A program made the translations under genes and the position numbers. A stretch of 64,000 nt of DNA from Gordionus sp. m RMFG-2023 (taxonomy: Eukaryota > Nematomorpha > Gordioida > Chordodea > Parachordodidae): contig NC_088775.1 in the NCBI RefSeq assembly GCF_954871325.1, forward strand, positions 14,237,561 through 14,301,560. The letters run 5' to 3'. Of this stretch, positions 1 through 12,222 are shown in pieces (position 1 is the stretch's first letter; every line of letters begins with the position of its first letter). The notes beneath the pieces are model-generated. The model was not told the DNA's origin. It did not search any database and saw nothing but the letters and a program-made list of their open reading frames with translations.

Positions 1-57
1 CAATCCTTTTCATTTGTATATTTTATTCCCCTCATAAATTTATATCACATGTTTTCG

Positions 58-190
58 AGTATAGCCGCTTTTTAAATAAAATGACCAAATCAAAATTTTA
101 GCCAAAAAAATCTCGAATTTAATGTTTGGCTGAAATCTTGATTTTAGCAGTTTTTAAGGGTCTAAATCGAGGTTTTCAACAATATTACTT
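58..190. repeat. decayed MITE-like inverted repeat
   Basis: The two halves are loosely inverted around 120: GCCGCTTTTTAAA and AAAATTTTAGCC on the left, ATTTTAGCAGTTTTTAAGGG on the right. The pattern resembles the TAGTGTTG MITEs elsewhere in the window. No target duplication was found, so this is only a resemblance. Confidence 0.3.
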
Positions 191-399
191 TGAACACATA
201 AATCCTAAATCTCATATTCTGCGGTATCTTAATCATACCTAGACCATGATTCTTCGGAAATGAGTTCCGAAACGGCCTATTATTATATACTCTACCAATA
301 GTAAAAATTAAACAATTAGCATTTTTTTGTACAGGATGTTGTTGGCATCCAAAAATACTAAGCTTTTATTGATAAGATGACCGATGTGTTCAGACCGGA

Positions 400-552
400 T
401 TTTTTTTTATACCTGATCTGGCCTGGATTTTATAAATTTTGTTCATTTTTAGCTGAGCCCCCCTCCCCTCTCCCATTTTGTATCCCGACCCGGATATTTC
501 AAAACATATTATTTTAAGACCGATTTAAACAGGGCATGTAGGTTTCTATTAT
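400..552. repeat. GC-rich remnant, CAGAGACC MITE family
   Basis: A GC-rich patch (CTGGCCTGG, CCCGACCCGG) in AT-rich DNA ends in GTAGGTTTCTATTATAC. That is close to the right end GCAGGTCTCTGATATA of the CAGAGACC family. The left end was not recognised. Confidence 0.3.
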
Positions 553-2180
553 ACATATACTTATAAGCTATAAATTTATATTAAAGATATAACTTTATTG
601 AAGGACTTTAGTTAAGTTCCTTTAAAACATATTCTTGACAAGTATACTTCTCTTATTTATTATTTTTTTGTCATTCATATCTACTCCCATTTTCGCAATA
701 TTTAATAACTAAAATCAGAAACCCATTTTAATCAATATATTATTCTTGTAAAAGCAAATTTGGATTGATCAAATAAAAGAAAATAATTGTGCAAATTTCA
801 GCCATAAATGTGTAGTATGATAACAAAACTCTGCCTTCTAAACTATCATATCAATATTTAAAAAAAATTATTTTTTGCTTTGTTTATTGATCGCGACCAT
901 GTTTCATATATCTATTATATATATGACGTAAGGATTTAGAAATATTTAGTGGCAAATCTCATTGACCAAGGTTTTTTTTGCAAATCATTAAAATTTAATT
1001 TAATCCGATTATGCCAGAATTTTATATTCCAGCATGCCATGAATTTTTGAATATATTTTTTTATTTTTTATATTAAAAAATAATATAAATTAAAAGTAGT
1101 TCAAAAGGAAACTCACATGGCAATAATATTTTATTCGGCTGGAAAAAGTGCACTCTATATCTATAAACGATTTGAATTTAAAAATGTTGTTAAAAACACT
1201 AATTCGCTAAACTGCTAGGACATAATATGCAATCCTACTAAGTTTAGTAAATTCGTCAATTTTTTTAAATACCAAACGAACACTTTAAGTAATAACGAGT
1301 TAATATTTATGTATTGCATACTATTTAAGAATGCTTTAAATAAAATATTAATGGAAATATTTTAAAATTGCATTATATTATAGATACGTAGATAATTATA
1401 CAACATTTAATATTTATAATATTAAGATCATCCCCCAAAGAATTGAAATTTATATTTCATTGCTTTGTCATTGCAGTAATGTTCAAACATTATAATAATA
1501 GCTATGGGAATGGATATATTTGAGTTGTGGTTGGTTACGTTATAAAAAAACATAATATATCATCGTTTAGTAATTATAACATTAACAATTATTTTTAAAC
1601 AGAAAAATTACATTTTTATAATTTTTTTTATATTAAATTTTATTTTTATAGAGCCAAAAAAAAATCTATTATTTCTAGTTTTTTTATTCATTTTAAAAGT
1701 TAAAATTTTTTTAACAATAAATTCCAAATATATGCATCGATGGCAAGCAATTTAAATCCTAATGCGTGCCTAAAAATTCTATTTTAACAAACCAAGTCGG
1801 TTAGGACTAATTTGGGTCTGATAATAAAATACAAACCCGGGCTGAGTTGGCCTACTGGACAGAATTTAACCAATTAGAACCCAATATTATTTTAATTGTA
1901 TCAAGAATTAGCCAACCAATTGAAAAATCCGATAGATTATTTATCGCTTTTCATATTTTAGACTTATCTTTAAAATCATTTTCAAAATTACCAGAGGTTC
2001 GCAGGCTCTGCTATAATTTCAATAATTATATTAGAGATTCGTTTTCTAATATTAAGAACATTCTACAATTTCAATAATTATATTAATAGACCCAAAATGG
2101 TATAAAAATTTTAAACCAGTTAGTATATAGATTTAACATTCATTTATCTTATATTTATAATTTCCCTTTGTAATTATTTT
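553..2180. other. AT-rich stretch without recognisable gene
   Basis: Very AT-rich with scattered homopolymers. A 76-codon open frame near 1850-2077 has no recognisable motif and the composition of its surroundings. Nothing else is supported here. Confidence 0.5.
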
Positions 2181-2188
2181 ACAAAAAT

Positions 2189-2352
2189 TAAAGACCTGCA
2201 GGGATACCATTCGTATGGCCTGGTCCGAATTTTTTTAAAATATAATATATTTGTTTTTAATTTTTATTGCTAATAACGGCGATTTAAAATATTTAGTTTT
2301 AAAATATAGGGCCCGGCCCGTCCAGGCTTAGGGCCTCGCCTACAGGTCTATG
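2189..2352. mobile_element. hAT-type MITE, CAGAGACC family
   Basis: The ends are inverted: AAAGACCTGCAGG on the left and CCTACAGGTCTATG on the right. A perfect 8-bp target duplication ACAAAAAT lies at 2181-2188 and 2353-2360. The 164-bp element has a GC-rich core (GGGCCCGGCCCG near 2310) and no coding capacity. The 8-bp duplication indicates hAT-type mobilisation. Confidence 0.85.
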
Positions 2353-2826
2353 ACAAAAATAAAGCCAAAATTAAAAAATTCTAGTAGCTACTGGAACCGT
2401 ATAAAGCTTCATCCTGTACCCACATTTGGGACAGCTGTTTGGACCAATATTTTTTTTAATAATTTATCTAATCAAGTCTATGTGTTTTTGTTTGGACTAA
2501 AGACTCGTCCGAGATCTTTACTAATTGTTTGCATCCACTGGAATTTGGCATCATATCTTACGAATATATGTTCGGTTTAGGTTTATATACAAATAAGGGT
2601 TTATGGTTCAAACTCAGTTGGTAAAATATAATTATAACTGTTTAAACTTTTAAAAACCGGTTCGAACGTATAGCAAGCTATTAGAATTAAGTAAAAAGAA
2701 TACATTTTTAAAAAAAAATTTTTATTACTATTCTCTGAAAAATAATATTGAGCCTTATATAATTAAAATATTTTCAAGATTTTTTTTCTCACAAATTATC
2801 ACTATAGGGATTCTATACTTGAAAAC

Positions 2827-2945
2827 TAGTTTTGCTAAATGGCTCGATTTGAGCCGATTTTTAAAAACGACTAACTCCATATTTTATCCAGAAAAATATT
2901 AAGGTTTTTTTAAATCGACTCAAATTAAGCTGTTTAACAACACTA
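2827..2945. mobile_element. hAT-type MITE, TAGTGTTG family (short copy)
   Basis: This internally shortened copy runs from TAGTTTTGCTAAATGGCTCG to GCTGTTTAACAACACTA. It is flanked by TTGAAAAC (2819-2826) and TTAAAAAC (2946-2953), a 7/8 match. The inner GAGCCGATTTTTAAAAACG block is shared with the copies near 46.6 and 60.8 kb. Confidence 0.8.
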
Positions 2946-3535
2946 TTAAAAACACTTATACGCTAAATTGGGTAGCTTGCACCGTCAAATAGAAATATAC
3001 AAAAATATTTAAAAATAGTTACTGATAAGCATAAGAGTGTTACCAGATCACAAGGTTCTAAATGGTTCACAAATTTATAAGGTTCAGGTGACAAATTTTT
3101 TTTAACAGTTCAGGCTCGGTAAATATTAATGGTTAATACCGGTTAGAGGTTTTGTTCAGGTTCGGTCTGAATCCCCTGTCCAGAATTATAAGTTTTTAGT
3201 TTGAAAAAACCATTTTTTTTAAAAAAAAAAACTAATCGTTCATAAGAATTTAGACACTGGCATACATTAATGATTCGATTTGTTTTCCCTCTCTTCTTTT
3301 TGTTACAATAATTTACCCATGATAATATGAATTGAAAATTATAAAGTGTTTTGAAATAATAAATTCTCAAGATAAAATTTTAAAAATGAATAATTAATTG
3401 TTTTGTATATCAAAATCAATATTAAAAAATCCTGAAAATTAATAGTATACTGGCCAAATAATCTCCGATTAGAACTTTTCGAGACTTTGCGACAAAACGT
3501 TTAATCAGGGTTTTAATTCTATTATTATATTCAAT

Positions 3536-3718
3536 GAGTGTTATTAAATTAGAAAACTTTGGCCACCTCTAAATACGGCTTAACCAAGCTTTTAACCTAA
3601 AATATTGAGCTTGAATCCTCTAAATTGGGTTAATTTAAAAATTTGATATAAATTTTCTTCAGATAAAATTTGGCTAAGCAATTTTGGAGTTAATTAAAGT
3701 GATTATTTAACAACACTA
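3536..3718. mobile_element. hAT-type MITE, TAGTGTTG-like
   Basis: The ends are GAGTGTTATTAAA and TTTAACAACACTA. A perfect 8-bp target duplication TATTCAAT lies at 3528-3535 and 3719-3726. The interior differs from the main TAGTGTTG family, so this is a related subfamily. There is no coding capacity. Confidence 0.8.
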
Positions 3719-3726
3719 TATTCAAT

Positions 3727-4719
3727 TTACCTTTCATTTCGAATGTATGCGTTTTTAAAAAAAAAATATATTGGAATTTCTATTCAAAAAAAATGATTAT
3801 AACACCGTGTTATTCTAATTAACCATAAGAAAAGTAATAATTTATGTGATAACTATAAAAATAATACTTTTTACCATGTTACAAATACAAATTCAATATT
3901 AAAAAAAATTAAATAAATTATATCAATATTTTTTTTTAATCAAAATTAATTATTTTGTTATTTTATAAATGTAAAATATAATATATTTTGGTTTATTATC
4001 ACCATCAACTATTTTTTCGAATGCGAATTTTATTTTATTTTTCAAAAAAAATAGTATATAGAAAACGTATCGATTTTTTTTGGAATTAAAAATGAATTAA
4101 AAAAGATAAAGTAAAGGAAAAAATATTTAAGTTTATAAAAAAATTTAACATTTTCCTCTTATTTGTAGGCTGACAAAAATTATGACAATTAAATTAATTA
4201 AACTAAAAAGTGGTACTTAAAAAAATAGAACACTCTTTTTGAATTTTATGATAAATCTTAAACGGTGACTTAGCTAGCGGTAAACAAAATCTTGCTTAGC
4301 CCTAAAGGCCTGCAAAGGAAAAAATATTCCGCTCAGTACCACCCTCAGCCCGATAAAAAATTTTAAAATCTAGGCCTGGGCTCGTAGTGATAGGTGGCCT
4401 GAAATTTAAAAAAACTGATAGCAAAAATCTCAAACTCAGAATTATTAATTTTATATTATTCCCTATTTTAATGTTATTAATTAAATTTAAATATGTATGG
4501 CAATAATTAAGCAAATAATGTTTATATATTTTATTCTATATCTTCAAAAAATTAGATAAATGAGTTACTATTGGAGAAAAGTAATGTCTCAAAATAACGC
4601 GTTACTTTTTGCAATACTCGATACTTTATATTTTATTATTCAAAAATTTATTTCAAATTAGAAGTGTATCTCATTTCATTCTTATTTCAGATGTTATTTT
4701 TTATTGGTATTAATATATA
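3727..4719. other. AT-rich, no gene seen
   Basis: AT-rich intergenic DNA. A GC-richer patch at about 4265-4420 (GGCCTGGGCTCG, CCCTCAGCCCG) looks like the core of a decayed GC-rich MITE, but no inverted ends or target duplication were found. Confidence 0.4.
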
Positions 4720-5640
4720 TTTCAATTATAATTAGATAGTAGGGGTAAGTGACGACAATATAATTTGTAAACTATTTTTATCATTACCCTAAAGGTCAAA
4801 ATTTGAAAAGAAACAGTATTTGATATGGTTTTTGTGGAAAGATATTGATAAAAACAAGACACAATGAAGGGAATCAGTATCGTGACTCCTTCCCAAGATA
4901 AAGAAAAACGCATTTTTAAATGAAGATATATACGATAAGTAGGATGATCTGTTAAAAATATTTGAGTTTGAAAATCCACCTTCAGAAAACCTTTAAAAAT
5001 TGACAAACATTAAAACTGGTTTATAAAATAATAATACACACATCGCTGCCATCCACTATCCCTTTTGAATAATAGCAAAAAACTGCGCGAATGAGAGCGA
5101 TAAATAAACGATCCTTTTTTATCGAATGAGAAAAAATATGTGCTGATTGATAAAGAGGCGACTGCTTCACTGAAAAATTTTCTCAGTTTAATATCTTATA
5201 AATCACAAGCCTGTAGTACGACTTATTAGAGAAAAGGGGTATTTGTCCAACATAGCCGATTTATACGGTGTAGAAAATCAACCAAGAAAGAATAAAGCTT
5301 CAGCAGATGAGTTATCGAAATTACACCTGTCAGGCATAAGGCGAATCATATTTCTTAAGATTTAGAAACATCTGGTCAATATATATTTAGTCTATGCAAT
5401 TGTTCGTAAGAATCGCCTGAAAAAATCATAACAGGATTCGAGATTAGTTAAAGTTATAGGTGTATTGATATCGTGGAGAGTGGAATGGAAGGGTGATGCA
5501 TTACACGACAGTGACATATTGGGTTATTCGACGGAGCGAATTGTTAGTAAGTCGAATTACCAATAATATTAAGGAAGTTTTTCCTTAAAACATTATATTA
5601 TTGGTACCTGTAAATCAAGGTGATAAAATCCATTTTCAAA
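4720..5640 (+). other. coding-like patch of unknown origin
   Basis: G+C rises against the flanks, and short open stretches look protein-like in changing plus-strand frames. Examples are EKKYVLIDKEATASLKNFLS near 5130-5190 and KGYLSNIADLYGVENQ near 5230-5290, followed by SADELSKLHLSG. Stops interrupt every frame, and a 94-codon minus-strand frame overlaps. I could not assign a family. A decayed mobile-element gene is the likeliest explanation; a displaced gene fragment is possible. Confidence 0.3.
5559..5606. repeat. short hairpin
   Basis: ACCAATAATATTAAGGAA pairs with TTCCTTAA..ATATTATTGGT across a short loop, with about 7 nt bulged in the right arm. It sits at the end of the coding-like patch. 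Its role is unknown. Confidence 0.55.
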
Positions 5641-8600
5641 ATGTACTGTTGATGAGCCAGATAACCAATCAATAGATTTATTAGTTCTTTTTAAGTAGAG
5701 GTACTATAACTATACTATATATTTTCTATTTCAGAAATTTCTTTTTCTATCTAAAATAGTGTCTAGAACATGAATAAACAACAGTATATACACATAACAT
5801 TTTAATTAAATATTTGCATAAAAATAACTTGTTATTAATTTAAAAAGGGGGTGGGGGAGCTTCATAGAGATGCTATAATTCGTATGGGGTATATGTTTAT
5901 TAATTCAATTTTCAAGTGTAAAAGCTAGCTCACCCTTAGCGCTTGCGGGTGAGAATCATCCATTGTTTCACCATAACTATTTTTTTTATTTTGATAACAC
6001 ATTTTCTAAAGATGCCACAGGTTTATTTAACTACTTTTTATTTTTATGCTACTATAAATTTGTAGAGACGGCATAGAATCATTAAAGTAGCAAAGCTACA
6101 GCACATAGAGTTTCATATATAAAACATGATTAAAAAGTTGATCTTCTATAATAATGAAAAAAATATTTTTTTTACAGATATATTTAATTTTTTCTTATAC
6201 AGATTATTTATTTAATTTTGTATTATTATAATTGCTTTAGTGTTTCTATCTTTTCGTTCGATCTTGAATCTTATTATCAATTTTAACGATTATCCTATTT
6301 TGCTAATAATTTTTATTTATAGTTTTTACCAATTGGATTGAAGTATTGAACTAAAATTGGCCTAAGTTTTAGAACTACTGCTTCCAAAAGTTTGGCTCGC
6401 TTCTTGATTAAAGAGTGAATAGTTTTGATTTTGTTTACAACTCGGTTTCTATAGGCTGAGTTTGCAAATCGATAACGGATTTAAATAGTACTAATCAGCC
6501 ACTAAATAATTGGGCAAACCAGATATTTAGTTCTATTATTTCCCATTATATGTCAATTTTTTATTATTTTGTTAGTAACTTTTTTTTCCATTTATACTAT
6601 CCATACCAAACGAATTTAAGGAATATATAATTAAGTTAGCCGACTTTAAACTGAGATGATAAACGATAAAAAAATAACCACGAGAAAATAAAATATTTAA
6701 TCAGAATTTTTCATGTGGACTCCCGAAGGCTGGACGAATAGGGTTGGCTATCTCCCACTGAGTTTGAACTGGAATGTTATAAAAATATTTAGATGACATG
6801 ACCTGAAAAAAATGTCAATCATTATACTAATTTTATCGTTTAAATCCCGTTTTAGCCAGCAATTTGATTTTCTTCCAGTAAATATTGTAAAATTTATTTT
6901 TAAGATTATATAAAGATATTTAAAAATTAAATAAAGATACTATAAAGATTATCAAAAAACGCAATCAAATAACTAATTTTATAGAAGACAGATATTTGTT
7001 TTGATTTATAACAAATTAAGCAAATCCATCATCCATCATCCATCTAAACAACTATAACACACCACACTATACCTTTTAGCAATAAAAAATACTTCTTGAT
7101 AACTTTATTAAAAAATATAAGCTCTCTCCCCTTTAAATCTACAGGCGTCTTTGATAAGTCAGTCATATTCCAACAACGAATCGCTCTTTCTATTAATAAA
7201 AGCTTATTACGCACAAAAAATTTAATCCATAAAGCGTTTTGGTTTGTCTTATTACTAAACAATAATCAAATTAGCCGTCTATATGGCGTCCTCTAGACAA
7301 CTTAAGAAGAAAGAAGCTATTATGATTTACTACATTCATTTGTACCGAAAAAAAATATAAATAAATAATCAGTAATATTTATTTATTGTATAAACCGAAA
7401 ACAAACCAGAATAGGTGTCTCAACTCAAGAGCTGAATAGCCTAGGCTAAACAGAAATACATTTCAAAAATAATTCAAGCGTTGACATGGCTCAACAACTT
7501 TTATATTCTTATTAATAAAAACAAATTTTAAAAAAGTTCTATAATCTTCTAAAACTTTTATTTCATTTTGCCGAGCCAAAAGTCAATTTTGATAATTTAG
7601 ACTGAATCTTGCTCAGATAGAAAAATATATGTATGAATTAAATTTATTCAGACGATGTATACCTTTACTCCTTCACATGAACGCCTCATATGATTCTAAC
7701 CAACCATGAATTATCATGTGTATGGCAAAAAAAAATTATTTAAATTAAGGTAAATGAATTTTATAAAAAAAAATCTAATTTTAATGAGTTAAAAGGTTTT
7801 TAATTAACTTTATCAGTTTAGCTTGTTATCGTTACTTATTTTGGTACACGCGGTTCTCTTAATCATTATTATATATACAAAAATAAATAAGATATATGGT
7901 TACCATATTATATTGTCCGGTTAGCTTTGATGTCTTAATTTTAAATAAATTATGTAAATTTGTAGTAATATTTTTAATTTTAGAAATATTTATTACATTT
8001 ACAAAATCAAAAAACTATTATAAAAAATTACTGTTTTATCTTTTTTTAATATTTTAAAATAAACGAAATCAATAAACCTTGTCCAAACATAATGGTTTAT
8101 TTTGCGTCTTTATTAGTCAAAAGTCGAAGTCTAAAATATATAAAACATGTTTAACAATTTTTTTATGATTCATCCTATGTATACTACATTTATTAGGTAA
8201 AAACTTAACTTAAATGTTTTTTGCCTCTTCTCATCTACAGCAGGTCAGGGAATGGGTTATTTCTTAAATAAATTATTAAGTATTTATAATTATTAGGTTT
8301 TTGTTTGGGTAACACTTAGAATAAAATTATATTCATAAAATAATTAATCAAATTTACACTTATATGGCATTCCTTTATAACTTGAAACCTAATATTCTAT
8401 CATAGATTAAAAGTAGAAGAATATATTTAGATTTTAGATATATAGATATACTTTCGTCTCCTCTCATAAAAATTATGATATGTCAAAAAATCACTGTGAA
8501 AAATATGCAAAAAAATTATACATTTATTAATTATTTATGTATTTATCCCATCTCCTACATGGTAACGATATTTATATAGATTTAATAAAAATTTTCAACT

Positions 8601-11600
8601 GGGAAATTCAACCTTTATAGCCTAAGCCTAATGGTACTTTAGCTAGTGAAAAGGAGGGAACACCAATCTAATTCTAGTCATTTCATATAATTTAGGCCCA
8701 AAACCAGGATTTCCCTTAATCAGGGAATTTAATTTTAGGTCTTTATATTATATTAACCCCCAACCCACATCGTTGTAACCTTCAATCCTATCCTTTACCT
8801 TTTCTAGAAGAATTATGAGTATATACATTCACGCGTAATATTATATTTGTCCAATAGTTTTTTTCTAGTTCTTATCATTCTTGGTTTTGGGCTTTTTCTA
8901 TATCATATTAGAGAGCTCTACTAATTCACATCAGACTTTAAGTCATTCTTGATTCTTATAGTAGACTGATTTATAATGATTCTAAAAAGTGTATAAATGA
9001 GCGTCATCAACATAGTTCTCTGAGTCATTTAACATATTCTAGACCTCATCACGCTTTTCAAGAATCATGACAACTTAAATTTATTTGTTTGTTTTACGAT
9101 AATTAATGAGAACTTCTAGGAACCCAGGACTATAAAAAAAAAGACAGGAGCGCGTTTTAAAATATTTTTTCCTTAGCTGATTTAAAAAAAAATAATTTTT
9201 AAATTTTATCAATTGAATAAATTTTAAAATCGTAATGGTATTTAATCAACATTTATTGCTCATCAAAGTTTGAAAATATAATCTTCAAGCTGTATCCTAA
9301 GTCGGCTTAATACTTAAAGCCGGTTATTTAGCCGTCTTTTAAGTATAGGCTATATAATCAAAAAAGCAAAAAAAAATTTTTTTTTAAATAACAACCAAAA
9401 AAATAATTAAAAGAGAAGAAAAGAGGGAAAATAGCAATGGCACCATATATTTAAAATAAACTAAAATAGGGAGTCCTCGGTCAAATGCTTTTTAGCCTAT
9501 GCTAAAAGCAATGAAGATTTTTTGAGAAATTATTTCTGCCCAAAATATTATGAGCAAATAAAACCAAATTGTTCTAGTTATTAAAAAAGAACACAAATTA
9601 ATACATCAGAAAACTCATTTACAAACAAAATGAATCACTAACCTAACTGTTATACTTATATCGATTGGTTACCATGCATATGAAAAGGTTACTATTTATT
9701 ATCTTATAAATATTTTATTGTATGTTCAATTTTTTTTTAAATTAAATGTTATATAAATAAAGCTAAATTAATACAGTTATATACTTATTTGTCTCCAGTT
9801 TTCAGAGTGTCTAATTTTAGGAATACAGAAATTTTATCATTTATAGTAAAATATTTTTCGATTTTAACATTTCCTAACCTTTTAAATATGTAAATATTAA
9901 TAAAATATAATTAATTTCACCTTAAAAAATATGAATATTATTTTATGAAATGGTCAGCCATCGATTATATTTATGCTTAAAATTCAGTGAAATATTATTT
10001 TAATTTATACTTCCTACCCTCCAAATTTGTTGCTTTAGAAAAAATTAATTGGTATTTTAAGTTCTAAATTTCGAATATAGTGAATCTTAAAATATATTCG
10101 CAGCAGAGGCGTAGCCAATTATTTTCTAGGGTGTAGGAATTATTTTTTTAAACATTGAAATATTATTAGAACTAATCAATTTACAATATTAATAAATTTT
10201 GGTCGGTATTTAGCAAAATAAGTTTGTATTATTAAAATTGCTATACGTTGACTTGGTATATCTATCATTAAACCATAAAAACAATAAAAAAACAAGCTTA
10301 CATATCCTTTCAAAAAGTTAGTGTTTTTTAATAACCCAATCTAATAAAATGAGCGAATTATAAAACGAGTGTAAATATTGTTATTTTTATTCGTTTTTTT
10401 ATTTTCCAGAAAAACAGGTTTTAATCATTCATATTTAAAGTATAATTAAAAAATAGTTGAAAGATCTCTGTTTAGATATAAAAAAATTACATTTCCCTTA
10501 ACTTGATTTTCCCTTTAAATATGTATAACAATACACTTGTAGTATTATTATATTCGAGGTTTAGCAAAAAATTAATATTTTGAGACAAATGTTATGTTTT
10601 ATTTATGTGAAATCCAATCTCGAATCTTTTTATAAACATTGATATAGTTATATAAACTAAATCTTAAAAGAACACTTACAATAAAAATTAAAGTATCAGA
10701 TTTAAATGAAATCATATATGCAGTAGAGTGTTTTTTAGAAGAGATTGACTGTCGCTTATAATGTAGATCAACATTTTAAATGAGAACACAAAATTATTTT
10801 TATCTACATGAAAGAATTGTCATATTTTAAAATTAATTATATTTTCTGAGAAACATTATATTACTTCACCCAAAAATAAGTGTCCTAAACATTTTTCTAA
10901 ATAGAAAACTCCTGATGAGCTATCAGCTAGTATTAAAATAATTTCGACATTTTGGAATTAAACGTCTATAATTCAATACGTCCACAGTCCACTAATATTA
11001 ATAAAAAGAATAATTAAATTTTTGGATCTGAACGGCAAATTATTCGAAAAGTTTTAAAACTTTTAAAATTTTTCGTTATTTTGGGCATGTTTTTATTTTT
11101 ATAGTTAAAATAGCATATTTATTTATTTTCATTAGGGTTAAATTAACAATATTTATTATAATAACTTTTACTTTGACCTGTTCACTTTCCTTTTCTTCTA
11201 ATTAATAATCTTTGAGAATAAGTTAAAAATTAAAGATAAATGGCGTAAATGAATTTAATTGTTTAAATTTTATTAACACTCCAAAAGGAATCATTGGGAT
11301 TGGGAATAAATTTTAAAAAATTTAAAAATGGAGTAAATGAATTAAGTTGTTTAAAATTTATTAACACTTCACTTAATTGAAAATTTGAAATTATTATAAA
11401 ATCTCAATTAAATTATTAATATTTGTATTTACAATTATACAAATATCTTATATGATTTTAAACAAAACAAAGTAAAGCTTTTGTGTTTTGAAGTAACTCA
11501 AGGTATAGTTAGGGATTTGTAAATATCCGCTCCGCCCCAAAGAATTAATTTCGCTTCGGGACCCTGATATTAATTCGTAAATCTGTTTTTTTGTAAAAAA

Positions 11601-12057
11601 ATGATTTTTGAATTATTGAGTATATCTAACATTTAATGATCTTTTTCCATTTTAATTTTGTCATAAATTTGGTTATTATATTTACCGTATTAAAAAATTA
11701 ATTGTTTTATTTTATAGTGACATTAAAAAATATTAAGTTAATGATACATATTTATACATCATTATAAATTATACATCATTATAAATTAAATCATGTAATA
11801 AAATTTGTCTATTATTATTTATATAATCATAAATAATTTATATACTATATTATTGTATGTACCATTTGGTATTAAAAAAATGAAAAATGATATCAGAAAA
11901 TAAAAGGTTATAATTAAAACACCAAAGCATTAAAGGGTGGCGAATAATAAATTTATTAATTCATCGTGACGCGCTGATTATGCCATTTTAAGAACTCCGC
12001 AGCTTTGTTTAGAATTTAAGGACGACTCAGAAAAATTTGACTGGCTCAAAATATAAG
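5641..12057. other. long AT-rich stretch, no gene seen
   Basis: More than 6 kb of AT-rich DNA with homopolymer runs. Short opposed open frames at 7044-7296 carry no motif and sit beside a CATC repeat at 7026-7042. An imperfect 17-bp tandem repeat lies near 11755-11790. I found no exon, RNA gene or intact element. Confidence 0.5.
10103..10145 (+). mobile_element. possible hAT element end
   Basis: CAGAGGCGTAGCCAATTATT followed by a G-rich stretch resembles the left end of hAT elements of the CAGGCGCGTA type seen elsewhere here. No matching right end or target duplication was found. Confidence 0.3.
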
Positions 12058-12062
12058 AATAC

Positions 12063-12210
12063 TGAAATGTTTAGATTAATTTATTGTAAAGTTGTAAAAC
12101 AAAATGATTTAATATCAGCTATATACATATATTTTTCTATTTTTATAAATTGTAAATAAATTGAATCTTTAAGCGAATATAAAAAAATCACTTTATTTAA
12201 ATACATTACA
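12063..12210 (-). repeat. LTR (3' LTR of the element)
   Basis: Starts TG and ends CA, and is near-identical to 15960-16111 apart from a few substitutions and two small indels. It directly follows the AATAC duplication. On the minus strand this is the downstream LTR. Confidence 0.93.
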
Positions 12211-12222
12211 GTTCTCCCCACT
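12211..12222 (-). other. polypurine tract
   Basis: Read on the minus strand, AGTGGGGAGAAC lies immediately before the downstream LTR. This is the usual place and composition of the plus-strand primer of LTR elements. Confidence 0.7.

Noticed and set aside
5230-5350. Bacterial NAD-dependent DNA ligase fragment (ADLYGVENQ-like)
   Set aside because: The resemblance is short and lacks the helix-hairpin-helix context; not enough to claim transfer.
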